Numbered from the stretch's first letter, positions 1 to 9,618 are shown. The stretch: DNA of 64,000 nucleotides from Bradyrhizobium erythrophlei (GCA_900129675.1 FSRD01000001.1:3027501-3091500); one strand, 5' to 3'. The notes: a model not told the origin generated them from the letters alone. Made by a program: numbers and translations.

Positions 1-1219
1 CAAACACGATCGGCCGTTCGTTGATTTCGGCCATGGTCTGCAGCACCTCGGGTGTGAAGGCGCCGCCGACGGCGGCAACGCCGATGATCGCGGTGGGCCT
101 GAGCGTCCGGATCGCGGTCAGGAAATCGCCGACCGGCGCATGGTCATGCGCGTAGCGCAGCTTGTGCTCGGTGAGGCCCGCGCGGTTCTTCACGACCAGG
201 CCGCGCGAGTCCACGAGCCAGGTGCGCCTGAGCGCTTCCGCTTCGGATACGCCCTCCGCCATCATGGCGGAGACCACGAGGTCGGCGATGCCGGTCGCAG
301 CCTCGCCGGCGCCAAGGAACAGCACCCTCTGGTCGGCAAGCTTTCCGCCGCTCACGCGCAGCGCCGAGAACAGGCCCGCGAGCGCCACCGCGGCCGTTCC
401 CTGAATGTCGTCGTTGAAGACATTTATCTTGTCGCGATATTTGTGCAGCAGCCGGAACGCCGAGTGATTGGCGAAATCCTCGAACTGGATCAGCACGCCC
501 GGGAAAGCCGCGCGCGCCGCGGTGATGAATTCGTCGACGAACTCGTCGTAGGCCTCGCCGCTCAGGCGTTTCTGCCGCAGGCCGATATAATAGGGGTCGT
601 TCAGAAACTCCTCGTTGTTGGTGCCGACATCCAGCATCACCGGCAGGCAGTGTTCCGGGTGAACGCCGGCGCAGGCCGAGTAAAGCGAGAGCTTGCCGAC
701 CGGAATGCCCATGCCGTGCGCGCCGAGGTCACCGAGGCCGAGGATACGCTCGCCGTCGGTGACGACGATCAGCTTCGCCGCATATGGCCAGTTGGCGAAG
801 AGTTCTGCGATCCGCCCGCGATCGTTGGCGCTGATGAACATGCCGCGCGGCCGCTGGAAGATGAGCCCGAAGCGCTGGCAGGCCAGCCCCACCGTCGGGG
901 TGTAGATCAGCGGCTGGATTTCATCGATGTTTTCGCAAACGACGCGGAAGAACAGCGCCTCGTTGCGATCGTGCAGCGCGTTGAGCGCGATGTACTTTTC
1001 GAGATCGCTGGGGAGGGCACGCAGGTTGGTCATCACGCGTGCGACTTGATCGTCCATCGAGAGCACGTGCGCGGGCAACAGCCCGCGTAATCCAAGCGCA
1101 TCCCGCTCCGCTTCCGTAAAAGCCGTCCCCTTGTTGAGCAGCGGATCGCGCAGAAGCGCCATGCCGCGAGGTGAATCGGAAGTTGGCGAACTGGGCATCG
1201 CCCGGGCTGGCACGTTCAT
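1..1219 (-). CDS. Malic enzyme, 5' part only (runs off left edge)
   Basis: Oxidative decarboxylation of malate to pyruvate with NAD(P)+, in the cytoplasm. About 406 codons are visible from an ATG at 1219, preceded by GAGGAAA; the C-terminal part lies outside the window. Family signatures read in order: FTEAERDALGLRGLLP near the N-terminus, LIYTPTVG (catalytic Tyr region), ILGLGDLG and GKLSLY, an acidic metal-binding stretch QFEDF, INVFNDDIQGTAAV, then the Rossmann motif FLGAGEAATGI. This is the single-domain malic enzyme type (E. coli MaeA-like, usually about 540-565 residues), not the type fused to phosphotransacetylase. NAD versus NADP preference cannot be read here. Confidence 0.9.
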   Translation of the reverse strand, partial: MNVPARAMPSSPTSDSPRGMALLRDPLLNKGTAFTEAERDALGLRGLLPAHVLSMDDQVARVMTNLRALPSDLEKYIALNALHDRNEALFFRVVCENIDEIQPLIYTPTVGLACQRFGLIFQRPRGMFISANDRGRIAELFANWPYAAKLIVVTDGERILGLGDLGAHGMGIPVGKLSLYSACAGVHPEHCLPVMLDVGTNNEEFLNDPYYIGLRQKRLSGEAYDEFVDEFITAARAAFPGVLIQFEDFANHSAFRLLHKYRDKINVFNDDIQGTAAVALAGLFSALRVSGGKLADQRVLFLGAGEAATGIADLVVSAMMAEGVSEAEALRRTWLVDSRGLVVKNRAGLTEHKLRYAHDHAPVGDFLTAIRTLRPTAIIGVAAVGGAFTPEVLQTMAEINERPIVF

Positions 1220-1580
1220 GAGGTTTCCTCACTGGCAGTTTATTATCTTTTGGGATCCGCCGATTAAGGCGGATGGCGTCCGATCGGGATCAGGCTGGCG
1301 AATGACCTCATCGTGCGCCGGCACCATTGGTACTCTTGCTCTTTTAACCAGCCAACTCTTTTTCGCGGCGGCTTCGGCGGTCGCGATGCCGCCGTTGAAT
1401 TTCACCGTTACCAATGCCCGCGGCGAAGTTCGGTTTGCGCCGCAACAGACCGGGCAAACGCGCTCGACACGCCGTTGTGATGAGACCTCGCGTGTTGACT
1501 TTGGGGCACATTCTCAAAATACTTGGGCCAAAATAACAACAGCCAATCAGAAAACGACGGTTCAGTGGGGAGGATATGAG
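1220..1580. promoter_or_regulatory. Divergent intergenic region with a small hairpin
   Basis: This 361-bp gap separates the malic enzyme gene from the rightward binding-protein gene and must hold both promoters. A perfect hairpin (ATCCGCC, 6-nt loop, GGCGGAT) lies at 1255-1274. GGGGAGGA at 1567-1574 is a strong ribosome binding site for the start at 1581. No gene is convincing inside. Confidence 0.5.
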
Positions 1581-2888
1581 ATGCCGACTTCGCGCAGAAC
1601 GCTGCTCAGGACTTCGGCGGCGGCCGCCGTCGTGAGCCTCGATTGGACGCGCGCGCGGGCGGAAGCCGAAACGGTGCGCATCGGCGTGATCTACGACTTG
1701 ACGGGTCCGTTTGCTGCGGGCGGCTCGGTTGCCTCCTCGATCGGCGCGCAGATTGCGATTGATCTTGTCAACGAGAAGGGCGGCATCGGCGGCAAGCACA
1801 AGATCGCCCCTGTCACCGCCGACTCCCAGAGCAAGCCCGACGTCGCGATCAACGAGGCCGAACGACTGATCAACCAGGAAAAGGTCGACATCATCAGCGG
1901 CGTTTATGCAAGCTCGCACGCGGTCCCGCTCGCGGCGAAGGTCGAACAGCACAAGAAGATCCTCTGGATCACGACCGCGGTCGCGACCGCCGTGTTCAAG
2001 GACAAGAACCTGCAATACGTGTTCCGCGGGCAGATCCATTCCGATCAGTACGGCCAGGCCTTCGCGAGCTTCATCAGCGAACACGCCAAGGGCAAGCTCG
2101 GCATGGAGCCCAAGGACGTCAGGATCGCAATCATTCACGAAGACGGGCCCTACGGCGTCGGCGTCGCCGCCGCCGACGAGGCCTATTCGAAAGAGGCCGG
2201 GCTCCAGGTCGTGCTGAAAGAGGGTTATTCAGCCTCTGCTCCCGACCTTTCCGTGCTGGTGACCAAGATCAAGCGTGCCAAGCCCGACGTGATCTCGCAT
2301 GCCGGATACAACCCCGACATCACCCTGCTGCTGCGCCAGGCCCGCGAGAGCGGCCTGCATTTCAAGATGCTGTTCGGTAACGGCGCGGGCTACAGTCAGC
2401 TCGACAAGCTGCGCGCCACCTTCGGCGCCGACATCGACAATTTCTGCAACATCGATCCGGTGCCCGCGCAATTGCTCGATCCTTCGAAACTGGCGCCCGG
2501 GGTCGGCGATCTCATCAAGATCATGGTGGAGCGCTACAAGGCCAAGACCGGCGCGACCGACGTTCCGCCGCATTGTTCGATGGGCTTCAACCAGACCTGG
2601 GTGCTGCTCAACAACGTGCTGCCCGTCGCCAAGGAGAAATACGGCAGCTTCGACCCTGAGGCGATTCGCAAGGCAGCGCTCGACGTCGATATCCCGGCGG
2701 GCGGCACGATCCAGGGCTACGGCGTCAAATTCTATCCGCCGGGTACGCCGATGTCCGGCCAGAACGAGCGCTCGACGCCGGTCGTGATGCAAAATGCCGG
2801 CGAGCACATCTCGGTGGTCTGGCCGACCAATATCAGGACGCAGGACCCGGTATTCCCGCTGCCGAAATCCTCGATCTACGCCGCGTAG
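1581..2888 (+). CDS. ABC transporter substrate-binding protein, branched-chain amino acid type
   Basis: Predicted periplasmic solute-binding protein of the Leu/Ile/Val-binding (Peripla_BP_6) family, 435 residues. The ATG at 1581 follows GGGGAGGA; the reading frame stays open upstream but has no better start. The N-terminus SRRTLLRTSAAAAV has an arginine-rich segment and a short hydrophobic stretch ending near ARAEA, so export is expected (possibly Tat). The mature part opens with VRIGVIYDLTGPFA, then INDLVNEKGGIGG-like and GVYASSHAVPLAAKV segments. No permease or ATPase genes lie beside it, so this is an orphan binding protein. Ligand unknown; rhizobial relatives bind many amino acids, amides and aromatic acids. 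Confidence 0.85.
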   Translation: MPTSRRTLLRTSAAAAVVSLDWTRARAEAETVRIGVIYDLTGPFAAGGSVASSIGAQIAIDLVNEKGGIGGKHKIAPVTADSQSKPDVAINEAERLINQEKVDIISGVYASSHAVPLAAKVEQHKKILWITTAVATAVFKDKNLQYVFRGQIHSDQYGQAFASFISEHAKGKLGMEPKDVRIAIIHEDGPYGVGVAAADEAYSKEAGLQVVLKEGYSASAPDLSVLVTKIKRAKPDVISHAGYNPDITLLLRQARESGLHFKMLFGNGAGYSQLDKLRATFGADIDNFCNIDPVPAQLLDPSKLAPGVGDLIKIMVERYKAKTGATDVPPHCSMGFNQTWVLLNNVLPVAKEKYGSFDPEAIRKAALDVDIPAGGTIQGYGVKFYPPGTPMSGQNERSTPVVMQNAGEHISVVWPTNIRTQDPVFPLPKSSIYAA

Positions 2889-2918
2889 GGCAGGATCAGT
2901 CCGTCCGCGGACTCCGCT

Positions 2919-3120
2919 TCACCTCTCCCGCTTGCGGGGGAGCATAGGCCGCCTTCGGCGGCTGTCTTTGGATCAGAACGCCGAAGCAGGGCTTCGGCTA
3001 TGTCGCATCGAAAGATGCGATGCGGGTGGGGGAAACTCTCTCCCCACGGGCAGTATGACTCGCGGCGGCACCCCCACCCCAGCCCTCCCCCGCAAGTGCG
3101 GGAGAGGGAGCGCAATCTTC
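2919..3120. repeat. Intergenic repeat with CTCTCCCGCTTGCGGGGGAG palindromes
   Basis: CTCTCCC-GCTTGC-GGGGGAG on the left (2922-2942) and CTCCCCCGCAAGTGCGGGAGAGG on the right form nested inverted repeats around GC-rich filler. Related sequences lie at 29957-30113, 53328-53495 and 58424-58520. It sits between convergent genes and may act as a terminator or mRNA-stabilising fold. Confidence 0.6.
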
Positions 3121-3150
3121 GCTCGATTGGCAGGTCGCCCTCATCTCATC

Positions 3151-4320
3151 TCACAACGTCACTCTTCGCCCTTCTTCGGCGGCCCAATAGCCGGCGTAGT
3201 TGACCTTGATGGTCTCGAACGCCAGATCGAGGTCCGCAAGCGGCTGTCGTCCGGTCGCGACGCATTCCATAAAATCCTGGATTTCCTGCAAGTACCCGCG
3301 CGTCCATTCCTCCTCGAGGCAGACATATTGCCAGCCGGTCTTGCGATCGACTTTTTCGGTGATGTAGACGCCGGCGAGCTTCTCCTCGCTGGTCTGGTAA
3401 CTCATCAGATGCGTGTTCGGCGTGATGTTGGCGAACAGCGCGCCGCCGCTGGTGTAGGTTTCGATCAGATTGCGCACGCCGCCGGCGATCATGTCGCCGG
3501 AAAACACGACAGCCTTGGTGCCGTCGGAGAAGGTGACGGTGAGGGTGCCCCAATCCTCGACGTCGACCGGATTGGACTTGATGATGCCGCGTTCGTCCGG
3601 CCGCAGGCAGGCCGCAACGTTGCCGACGTCGCAGGTGACGCTCGCAACGTTGATGGTTTCGCCCCGTGCGCGGGCCTCGACCTGCTTGAGATAGAGCACC
3701 GCCGAAAGCGGATGGCATCCCATCCGGATCAGCGAGCCGCCGCCGGTCATCGCCCATTGCGCGGCGTGCGCCGCGTGCGAGCCGGAGTGGCTCTCTTCGC
3801 CCTTCATGAACAGAATCTTGTCTTTGGTGGCTTTGAGGATCTCCACGGTCTTGGTCACCGCCGGCGCGTAGATCCAGTCTTCGGCATACATAAAGAGTTT
3901 TCCGGTCTTGCCGATCGCGGAGCGGACGCTTTCCATTTCTTCCAGCACCCGCGCGTACATCAGCGCCTTCGGCACGTGCCTGCCGATCGGCGACTGGTCG
4001 CCGTCGCGCCCGAAATAGCCGGCGAACGGCTTTTCGCAGATCACATGCTTGCCGGCCTGCATGGCGTCGACGATCATCGCGGTATGCAGGTTGGGCGGCG
4101 TGCAGATGTCGACGACATCGATCTCGCCGTCGGCGATCAGGTCGTCAAAGCTGCGGTAGGCGGTGGGGATGTGGTGCCGGCGGGCAAAATCGACGACATG
4201 ATCGCCCCGGGCTGCGACCGCCCCGACTTCGACGTCGACGCCGTAGACGCGCCTGTAGGCATACATGTGCAACTCCGCAACGAAGCCGCAGCCGGCCAGA
4301 CCGACCCTGATTTTCGCCAT
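3151..4320 (-). CDS. Gfo/Idh/MocA family oxidoreductase
   Basis: NAD(P)-dependent dehydrogenase of the glucose-fructose oxidoreductase / inositol dehydrogenase family, 389 residues. MAKIRVGLAGCGF at the start carries the GxGxxG dinucleotide motif, CEKPFAGY is the family EKP motif with the catalytic Lys, and the C-terminal domain includes MGCHPLSAVLYL. The start at 4320 puts the Rossmann strand at residue 3; a longer frame adds 17 unlikely residues. The visible YFGRDGD insert after EKPFAG is somewhat unusual. It is transcribed towards the binding-protein gene. The substrate, probably a polyol or sugar, cannot be assigned. Confidence 0.85.
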   Translation of the reverse strand: MAKIRVGLAGCGFVAELHMYAYRRVYGVDVEVGAVAARGDHVVDFARRHHIPTAYRSFDDLIADGEIDVVDICTPPNLHTAMIVDAMQAGKHVICEKPFAGYFGRDGDQSPIGRHVPKALMYARVLEEMESVRSAIGKTGKLFMYAEDWIYAPAVTKTVEILKATKDKILFMKGEESHSGSHAAHAAQWAMTGGGSLIRMGCHPLSAVLYLKQVEARARGETINVASVTCDVGNVAACLRPDERGIIKSNPVDVEDWGTLTVTFSDGTKAVVFSGDMIAGGVRNLIETYTSGGALFANITPNTHLMSYQTSEEKLAGVYITEKVDRKTGWQYVCLEEEWTRGYLQEIQDFMECVATGRQPLADLDLAFETIKVNYAGYWAAEEGRRVTL

Positions 4321-4464
4321 TTTTCGGAAGCCTTCCCATTGTCGTTGGCCAAGAGCGCGCATGCGCAGCAATCGAAGCTGCCGGTGAGCGGATTTCCCGG
4401 TTGGTCTTGGCGACTATCCAACAGCAGTCTGCCTTGCGCTACAATAAGCCGGCATCATGCCGGC

Positions 4465-5896
4465 GGTGCCGTCCGGAATGTGGTTGGGATTCGCTGAGGC
4501 GCATTCTCCGGGTAACATGAAAGTATCGGTTCAGGCGGCGAGGTCAATCGGTTGATCGCTGGGTTTTGTGGCGAGGGTCTGCCAGCCATCGACCTTTCGC
4601 ATACTGATCTGTCCCGAGGCGAGCAGCGCCCAGAACATCATCGCGGCGGTGTCTGCTGACGGCAGCACGGTTTGGGTTTTGATCCGCCGCTTGAATTCTT
4701 CGTGCAGGCGCTCGATCGCATTGGTCGTGCGGAGGCTGCGCCATTGGCTCGGCGGCAGGCGCGCGAAGGTGAACAAACGATCTCCCGCTTCCTCCAGGCT
4801 GTCGGCAACGGCGCGATGCTTCAACCGCCATTTGCGGATGAAGGCCTTGCGGCGAGTTGCGATCTCCTCGGGGGTCGTCGCATAGATCATGTCGTTGTAG
4901 TCGGCGGTGATCTCCTCATGCAGGCGCTCTGGGGCATGGGCGAGCAGGTTTCTGTGCTTGTGGACGGTGCAGCGCTGCACCAGCACTCCGTCCCAGACCG
5001 CGGCAATGGCCTTGTCGAGCCCCGGCGCGCCATCGACGATGAGAAACTCGGGACGCCTGAGCCCGCGCTTGATGAGATCGCCGAGCACCGTGCGCCAGGC
5101 TTCGGCGCTCTCGCCGCCCATGCTCCTGATCGCGAGCAGCACTTTCTGGCCATCGGCGCGCACGCCAAGCACCACGAGCAGCGAGATCGAGGTCGCCTTG
5201 CGGTCGAGCCGGACGCGCACGACGGTGCCGTCGAGGATCAGTCGTACGATCGGCTCGTCGGCCAGCGAACGGCTGTTCCAGGCGTCCCAGTCGCTCTTCA
5301 CCTTGCGCCAGGTCCGGCTCACCGTGTCCTTGCCGACCGTCCCGCCGAACAGGGCCGCCAGCGCGCGACGCACCCGCCGCGTATTGGTGCCGGCCAGATA
5401 GCTGCCCGCGATCAGCGCGTCGGCGGCAAGCGTGCGCCGCTGATACGCCCGCAGTGCTTGGCTCTTCCATTCCGCAGTCCCGCCCTCGGACGTGGTCAGC
5501 CGGGCCCGCGGCACCGCGATCTCGATCGGCCCGAACGTGCCCGTCAGCGACCGCTTCCGGCTGCCGTGGCGATGGCCCGTGACGCCAGCTTTTGCTTCAT
5601 TGCCGGCCATCTGGCTGCGTCCGTAACGCGGCCGTGACAGCGCAGCATCGAGTTCGCTCCGGATCAGTTCTTCGATGAACTGCCGCGATCGAGCCCGCAC
5701 CTCGGTCTCGATCGGGTCAAACCAGTTGTCGAAAAGATCAACAGCCAGCTCGGTCGCAGGCTGCAAGGATTCAGGCGTCGTGATAGACTTGTTCATGGCG
5801 TGGTCTCCAGTCCGGCGCTTCAACGCCGGATGATTCGAGGTTCATCACCCCGGAGACTACGCCAACCCTAATTCCTACCAACTCCGCGACGGCGCC
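4465..5896. mobile_element. IS256-family insertion sequence, apparently complete
   Basis: A 1432-bp element carrying one transposase gene on the minus strand. The ends are imperfect inverted repeats: about 20 of the first 29 positions match between GGTGCCGTCCGGAATGTGG (from 4465 inwards) and GGCGCCGTCGCGGAGTTGG (from 5896 inwards). The element is flanked by the 8-bp direct repeat ATGCCGGC at 4457-4464 and 5897-5904, the duplication length usual for IS256. The match extends to 14 bp (CATGCCGGCGGTGC), partly because the right flank resembles the element's left tip, so the ends could shift by a base or two. Confidence 0.85.
4531..5796 (-). CDS. IS256-family (Mutator-type) transposase
   Basis: DDE transposase of 421 residues with no internal stop, so the element may be active. 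Catalytic residues are read as the Asp in LILDGTVVRVR, the Asp in LIVDGAPGLDKAI and the Glu in TTNAIERLHEEFKRR; between the second Asp and the Glu lies the C/H signature QRCTVHKHRNLL. The N-terminal region (RYGRSQMAGNEAKAGVTGHRHGSR) is basic and probably binds the ends. The ATG at 5796 (MNKSITTPES) was chosen over a start nine codons upstream as the usual family start. It fills nearly the whole element. Confidence 0.93.
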   Translation of the reverse strand: MNKSITTPESLQPATELAVDLFDNWFDPIETEVRARSRQFIEELIRSELDAALSRPRYGRSQMAGNEAKAGVTGHRHGSRKRSLTGTFGPIEIAVPRARLTTSEGGTAEWKSQALRAYQRRTLAADALIAGSYLAGTNTRRVRRALAALFGGTVGKDTVSRTWRKVKSDWDAWNSRSLADEPIVRLILDGTVVRVRLDRKATSISLLVVLGVRADGQKVLLAIRSMGGESAEAWRTVLGDLIKRGLRRPEFLIVDGAPGLDKAIAAVWDGVLVQRCTVHKHRNLLAHAPERLHEEITADYNDMIYATTPEEIATRRKAFIRKWRLKHRAVADSLEEAGDRLFTFARLPPSQWRSLRTTNAIERLHEEFKRRIKTQTVLPSADTAAMMFWALLASGQISMRKVDGWQTLATKPSDQPIDLAA

Positions 5897-5955
5897 ATGC
5901 CGGCGGTGCGCAGCAGTCGACAGGGAGATGATCTCTGTGGGCGCCCGAAAGGGCG

Positions 5956-7926
5956 TCAGTTCGGCTTCGCGTTTTCAGCCGCCGCCGGCGCGCTTGCGGG
6001 CGCCGACACCGCCGCATCCGGCGCCGCCGGCCGTGCGCCGCCGCCGGTAAAGCGCTCGATCACCGAGCGCACGGCGTCGCGGGTCTTGCGATCCTTCACC
6101 GATTCGAGCAATTGCGCCGCACCCGGCGAGCGGCGGATCAGGATATCCGGATCCGGAAACACCAGCGGATCGTCCCACGGGCCCTGCACCACGAACGGCA
6201 GATCGAAGCCTTTGTCGTTCCCGGTCGATGCCGGGGTCAGGCTGGCGACGCCCTTCAGATCGTATTCGCGGGACGGCACCGAGGCGGTGCCGGTCAGGGT
6301 GATGCGCGCGGCGGCGCCCTCGACGCGGACGTCTTCAGCGGTTGCAATCCCGTCGGCGAATTTCACCGACACGTTGAGGTTGTCGTAGGGCGTCGAACCG
6401 TTGCGGAAATTGCCGCCGCCGGACAAAGGCCGGCGCTCCAGCCGTTTCAGCAATTGCTCGACATTGAAGCCTGCGATCGCGCCGTCATGGCCGGTCAGCG
6501 TGGCGGTGCCGTCGAGCGAGGAGGCGAGGCCGAACGGGCTGGAGCCTGAGGCCACCAGCGAAACGCTGAGATTGCCGCGGCCGGAAAGCTTGTTGATGCC
6601 GAACAATTCGGATGCGCAGGCCTGCAGGTCGACGTCGGTGAACTGGAACTGGGCCTTGACGTCGGCGACCGCGTCCGAGCGTGCGACCCCGAACGAGCCG
6701 TTGGCGATGCCGCCATACATCTGCGCTTCGCCGACCGAGAGCGCCAGCGCGCCGCCGCGCAGATTGGCGCCGAACGCGGTGCGGCCGAGTCTGGTCGGGC
6801 CGACCGTCACCCGCGCCGCCGACAGCCGCATGTCGAGGTCGGTGGTGGACAGCGAGTTGAGATCGAACAACTGCCGGTTCCAGTCGTGCGCGCCGCTGGC
6901 GAGCAGGCGGAAGGTGGAAATGTAGGGGGTGAAATCGAGGTTGCCGGCGGCCAGCGTCGCCTGCAGCGTCTGGCGTCCGTTATTGGCGAAGGTCATCACG
7001 CCCTCGGCGACATTGCCGTCGAGCTCGACATTGACATTGGTCAGCGCGACCGAGGCGCCGACGACATTGGCGCGGGCCTTCAGCGCAAAGCGGCCGAAGC
7101 CGCCGCCGGCCGGTGCGGCCTGACCCATCCAGCGTAGCGCGTTGCGCAACGACAGGCTGTCGATGGTGGCGGTGCCTTCCATCATCAGGCTGGTGCGGTT
7201 TGCGACCGTGCCGTCGAACGCGAGTTTCAGCGGCGCGCTCGCCAGCCTCGCCTTCAGCCCGGAACGATCGCCCGACAGCATCGCGACGAAATCGCCGGCC
7301 GAGATCGAGCCGTCGACGCGCTCGCCGCGCCAGTCGAACTGTCCGGTCGCGGCAAACGAGCGCGAGATCGACGGCCAGGCCAGCGACAGGTCGATATCGC
7401 CGAGCTGCTCGGAGACGTGGTTGGTCGAGTCCTCGTAATCGAGCACGCCGTCCTGGATCCTGATTTCCGAGAACGACACCTGATTCTCGGCGCCGGGCTT
7501 CATGGTGCGCGCGATGGTCTCGACGAACGGGGTCCAGTTGCTCTCGCCATTGCCGTCCCGGACGACGCTGATATGCGGGCGCAGCATCATGACGTCGGAG
7601 ATCTCGAACCGCTGCAGCAACAGCGGCAGCAAGCGCAAATTGGCGGTCAGCACGTCGACCTGCAGCGCGGGGGCGGTGGTGCCGCCGCCCTTCAGCCCGA
7701 CGTCATGAAACGAGACATAGCTGCCGGGAAATACCGAGACCTCGATCGCGCCCGTGATCAAGAGGTCGAGCCCGGTGACGGCGCGGATCTGCGCCTCGAC
7801 CGCCTCGCGCAACGCGTCCCGGTTGAGGAACCAGGAGGTCCCGATCAGGCCGACCAGCGCCAGGCCGAGAAGCGCCGCAATCGGCATTCCCAGCCGCTTC
7901 ATTCCTTGGGCCATCGTCAATGACAT
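5956..7926 (-). CDS. AsmA family protein
   Basis: Large envelope protein of about 656 residues, anchored by one N-terminal membrane helix (MPIAALLGLALVGLIGTSWFL) with the rest predicted periplasmic. The segment right after the helix (AVTGLDLLITGAIEVSVFPGSYVSFHDVGL) matches the AsmA N-terminal domain. The C-terminal part has the AsmA-like LSGRGNLSVSLVASG and a final DLPFVVQGPWDDPLVFPD. AsmA-type proteins are bridge-like lipid-transfer or outer-membrane homeostasis factors; the exact role here is inferred. Several start codons lie close together (7932 TTG, 7926, 7911, 7899). The C-terminus is rich in Ala and Pro. Confidence 0.85.
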   Translation of the reverse strand: MSLTMAQGMKRLGMPIAALLGLALVGLIGTSWFLNRDALREAVEAQIRAVTGLDLLITGAIEVSVFPGSYVSFHDVGLKGGGTTAPALQVDVLTANLRLLPLLLQRFEISDVMMLRPHISVVRDGNGESNWTPFVETIARTMKPGAENQVSFSEIRIQDGVLDYEDSTNHVSEQLGDIDLSLAWPSISRSFAATGQFDWRGERVDGSISAGDFVAMLSGDRSGLKARLASAPLKLAFDGTVANRTSLMMEGTATIDSLSLRNALRWMGQAAPAGGGFGRFALKARANVVGASVALTNVNVELDGNVAEGVMTFANNGRQTLQATLAAGNLDFTPYISTFRLLASGAHDWNRQLFDLNSLSTTDLDMRLSAARVTVGPTRLGRTAFGANLRGGALALSVGEAQMYGGIANGSFGVARSDAVADVKAQFQFTDVDLQACASELFGINKLSGRGNLSVSLVASGSSPFGLASSLDGTATLTGHDGAIAGFNVEQLLKRLERRPLSGGGNFRNGSTPYDNLNVSVKFADGIATAEDVRVEGAAARITLTGTASVPSREYDLKGVASLTPASTGNDKGFDLPFVVQGPWDDPLVFPDPDILIRRSPGAAQLLESVKDRKTRDAVRSVIERFTGGGARPAAPDAAVSAPASAPAAAENAKPN

Positions 7927-8176
7927 ATCCAAGTCTGGTTCATGGATGTCGGCTTGATGTTGTCGGATCAGTGTTGAAAAGCCAGGCAGCGCATCCGAAA
8001 GCCCGTGTCAACCCACGCAACTTGAAGGGTTTTCTTGACGCTTTCAAGGCCATCCTGAGGTTGCCGGCCGGGTCCGAGGGTCCCAATGCCCCGTCATTGA
8101 CGCATTGCGAAGATTTCGCCTAATAATCCCTGTTAATACTGGCGGCAAGCGCCTCCCTCCATCAGGTCCTATTTTC

Positions 8177-8884
8177 ATGAACAAGGTCTATCCCGACGCC
8201 AAATCGGCACTCGACGGCATTCTCAAGGACGGCATGATGATCATGTCGGGCGGCTTCGGCCTGTGCGGCATTGCCGAGACCTTGTCGGACGCGATCCGCG
8301 ATTCCGGGGTCAAGGGTCTGACGGTCATCTCCAACAATGCGGGCGTCGACGGTATCGGGCTGAGCCGGCTCCTGGAGACGCGGCAGATCAAGAAGATGAT
8401 CTCGTCCTATGTCGGCGAGAACAAGCTGTTCGCGCAGCAATATCTCGCCGGCGAACTGGAACTCGAATTCAACCCGCAGGGCACGCTGGCCGAGCGCATC
8501 CGCGCCGGCGGCGCCGGCATTCCGGCGTTCTTCACCAAGACCGGCGTCGGCACGCTGATCGCCGAGGGCAAGGAGGTGAAGGAATTCGACGGCGAGAAAT
8601 ACATCATGGAGCGCGGCCTGTTCGCCGATCTCGCCATCGTGCACGCCTGGAAGGGCGATACCGCCGGCAACCTCGTCTACCGCAAGACCGCGCGCAATTT
8701 TAATCCGATGATGGCGACCGCCGCCAAGATCACCGTCGCCGAGGTCGAGCATCTCGTGCCGGCCGGGGAGATCGACCCCGATCACATCCATACGCCCGGC
8801 ATTTTCGTCAATCGCATCGTCGAGGTCGGTGTCGGCAAGAAGCGGATCGAATTCCGCAACACCCGCCCGCGCCCCGCCGCCTAA
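8177..8884 (+). CDS. 3-oxoacid CoA-transferase subunit A
   Basis: Alpha subunit (235 residues) of a two-gene CoA-transferase that moves CoA from succinyl-CoA (or another donor) to a 3-oxoacid such as acetoacetate. MIMSGGFGLCGIAETL is the family signature glycine loop, followed by NNAGVDG and QQYLAGELELEFNPQGTLAERIRAGGAGIPAFFT. The partner subunit follows at 8968, separated only by a 49-bp palindromic repeat. With the phasin genes 12 kb away it fits poly-3-hydroxybutyrate or ketone-body use, but specificity among succinyl-CoA, 3-oxoadipate and butyrate types is not decided by the sequence alone. Confidence 0.9.
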   Translation: MNKVYPDAKSALDGILKDGMMIMSGGFGLCGIAETLSDAIRDSGVKGLTVISNNAGVDGIGLSRLLETRQIKKMISSYVGENKLFAQQYLAGELELEFNPQGTLAERIRAGGAGIPAFFTKTGVGTLIAEGKEVKEFDGEKYIMERGLFADLAIVHAWKGDTAGNLVYRKTARNFNPMMATAAKITVAEVEHLVPAGEIDPDHIHTPGIFVNRIVEVGVGKKRIEFRNTRPRPAA

Positions 8885-8893
8885 CGCAGCCCG

Positions 8894-8942
8894 GCGCATG
8901 ATCCGGAAAAGTGGTTACCGGCTTTTCGAAAAGATCATGCGC
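8894..8942. repeat. 49-bp palindromic REP-like element, copy 1
   Basis: Bounded by GCGCATGATC and GATCATGCGC, with core AAAAGTGGTTACCGG. It lies between the two CoA-transferase genes, inside a probable operon, where it could fold in the mRNA. A second 49-bp copy in opposite orientation lies at 11277-11325. Confidence 0.8.
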
Positions 8943-8967
8943 AAACAAGAGACAGCAGGAGAGCCCC

Positions 8968-9618
8968 ATGGCCTGGACCCGTGAACAGATGGCTGCGCGC
9001 GCCGCGAAAGAGTTGCGCGACGGCTATTACGTCAATCTCGGCATCGGCATCCCGACGCTGGTGTCGAACTACATCCCCGACGGTATCGACGTGAACTTGC
9101 AGAGCGAGAACGGCATGCTCGGCATGGGACCGTTCCCCTATGAGGACGAGGTGGACGCCGACCTCATCAATGCCGGCAAGCAGACGGTGAGCGAATTGCC
9201 GTCGACCAGCTATTTCTCGAGCGCCGATTCCTTCGGCATGGTGCGCGGCGGGCATATCGATCTCTCGATCCTGGGCGCGATGCAGGTGGCCGAGAACGGC
9301 GACCTCGCCAACTGGATGATCCCGGGCAAGATGGTCAAGGGCATGGGCGGCGCGATGGACCTGGTCGCCGGCGTCAAGCGCGTCGTCGTGGTCATGGAGC
9401 ATTCCGCCAAGGACGGCCCGAAGCTCTTGAAGAAGTGCAATCTGCCGCTGACCGGCGAAAAGGTCGTCGACATGGTGGTGACGGATCTCGCGGTATTCAC
9501 CATCGACAAGCACGGCAAGGACGGCATGGCGCTGATCGAACTCGCCGACGGCGTCACGCTCGACGAGGTGAAGTCGAAGACCGAAGCCGAATTCCGGGTC
9601 GCGCTGAAGAACGCCTAA
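8968..9618 (+). CDS. 3-oxoacid CoA-transferase subunit B
   Basis: Beta, catalytic subunit (216 residues). [11 protein letters not shown] carries the active-site Glu that forms the glutamyl-CoA thioester, and [14 protein letters not shown] is the conserved N-terminal loop. The ATG at 8968 is preceded by CAGGAGAG. It forms the functional enzyme with the gene upstream. [23 protein letters not shown] and MEHSAKDG are typical of the succinyl-CoA:3-ketoacid (ScoB/AtoA/PcaJ) class. Length and motifs are complete. Confidence 0.92.
   Translation: MAWTREQMAARAAKELRDGYYVNLGIGIPTLVSNYIPDGIDVNLQSENGMLGMGPFPYEDEVDADLINAGKQTVSELPSTSYFSSADSFGMVRGGHIDLSILGAMQVAENGDLANWMIPGKMVKGMGGAMDLVAGVKRVVVVMEHSAKDGPKLLKKCNLPLTGEKVVDMVVTDLAVFTIDKHGKDGMALIELADGVTLDEVKSKTEAEFRVALKNA

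Noticed and set aside
1317..1580. Signal-peptide-like translation in the gap before the binding protein
   Set aside because: It runs into the binding-protein frame, which has a strong ribosome binding site and its own signal at 1581; the upstream part has no ribosome binding site.
2794..4497. 567-codon frame on the plus strand across the oxidoreductase gene
   Set aside because: The minus-strand gene carries clear Gfo/Idh/MocA motifs; the plus frame crosses a repeat and has no domain.
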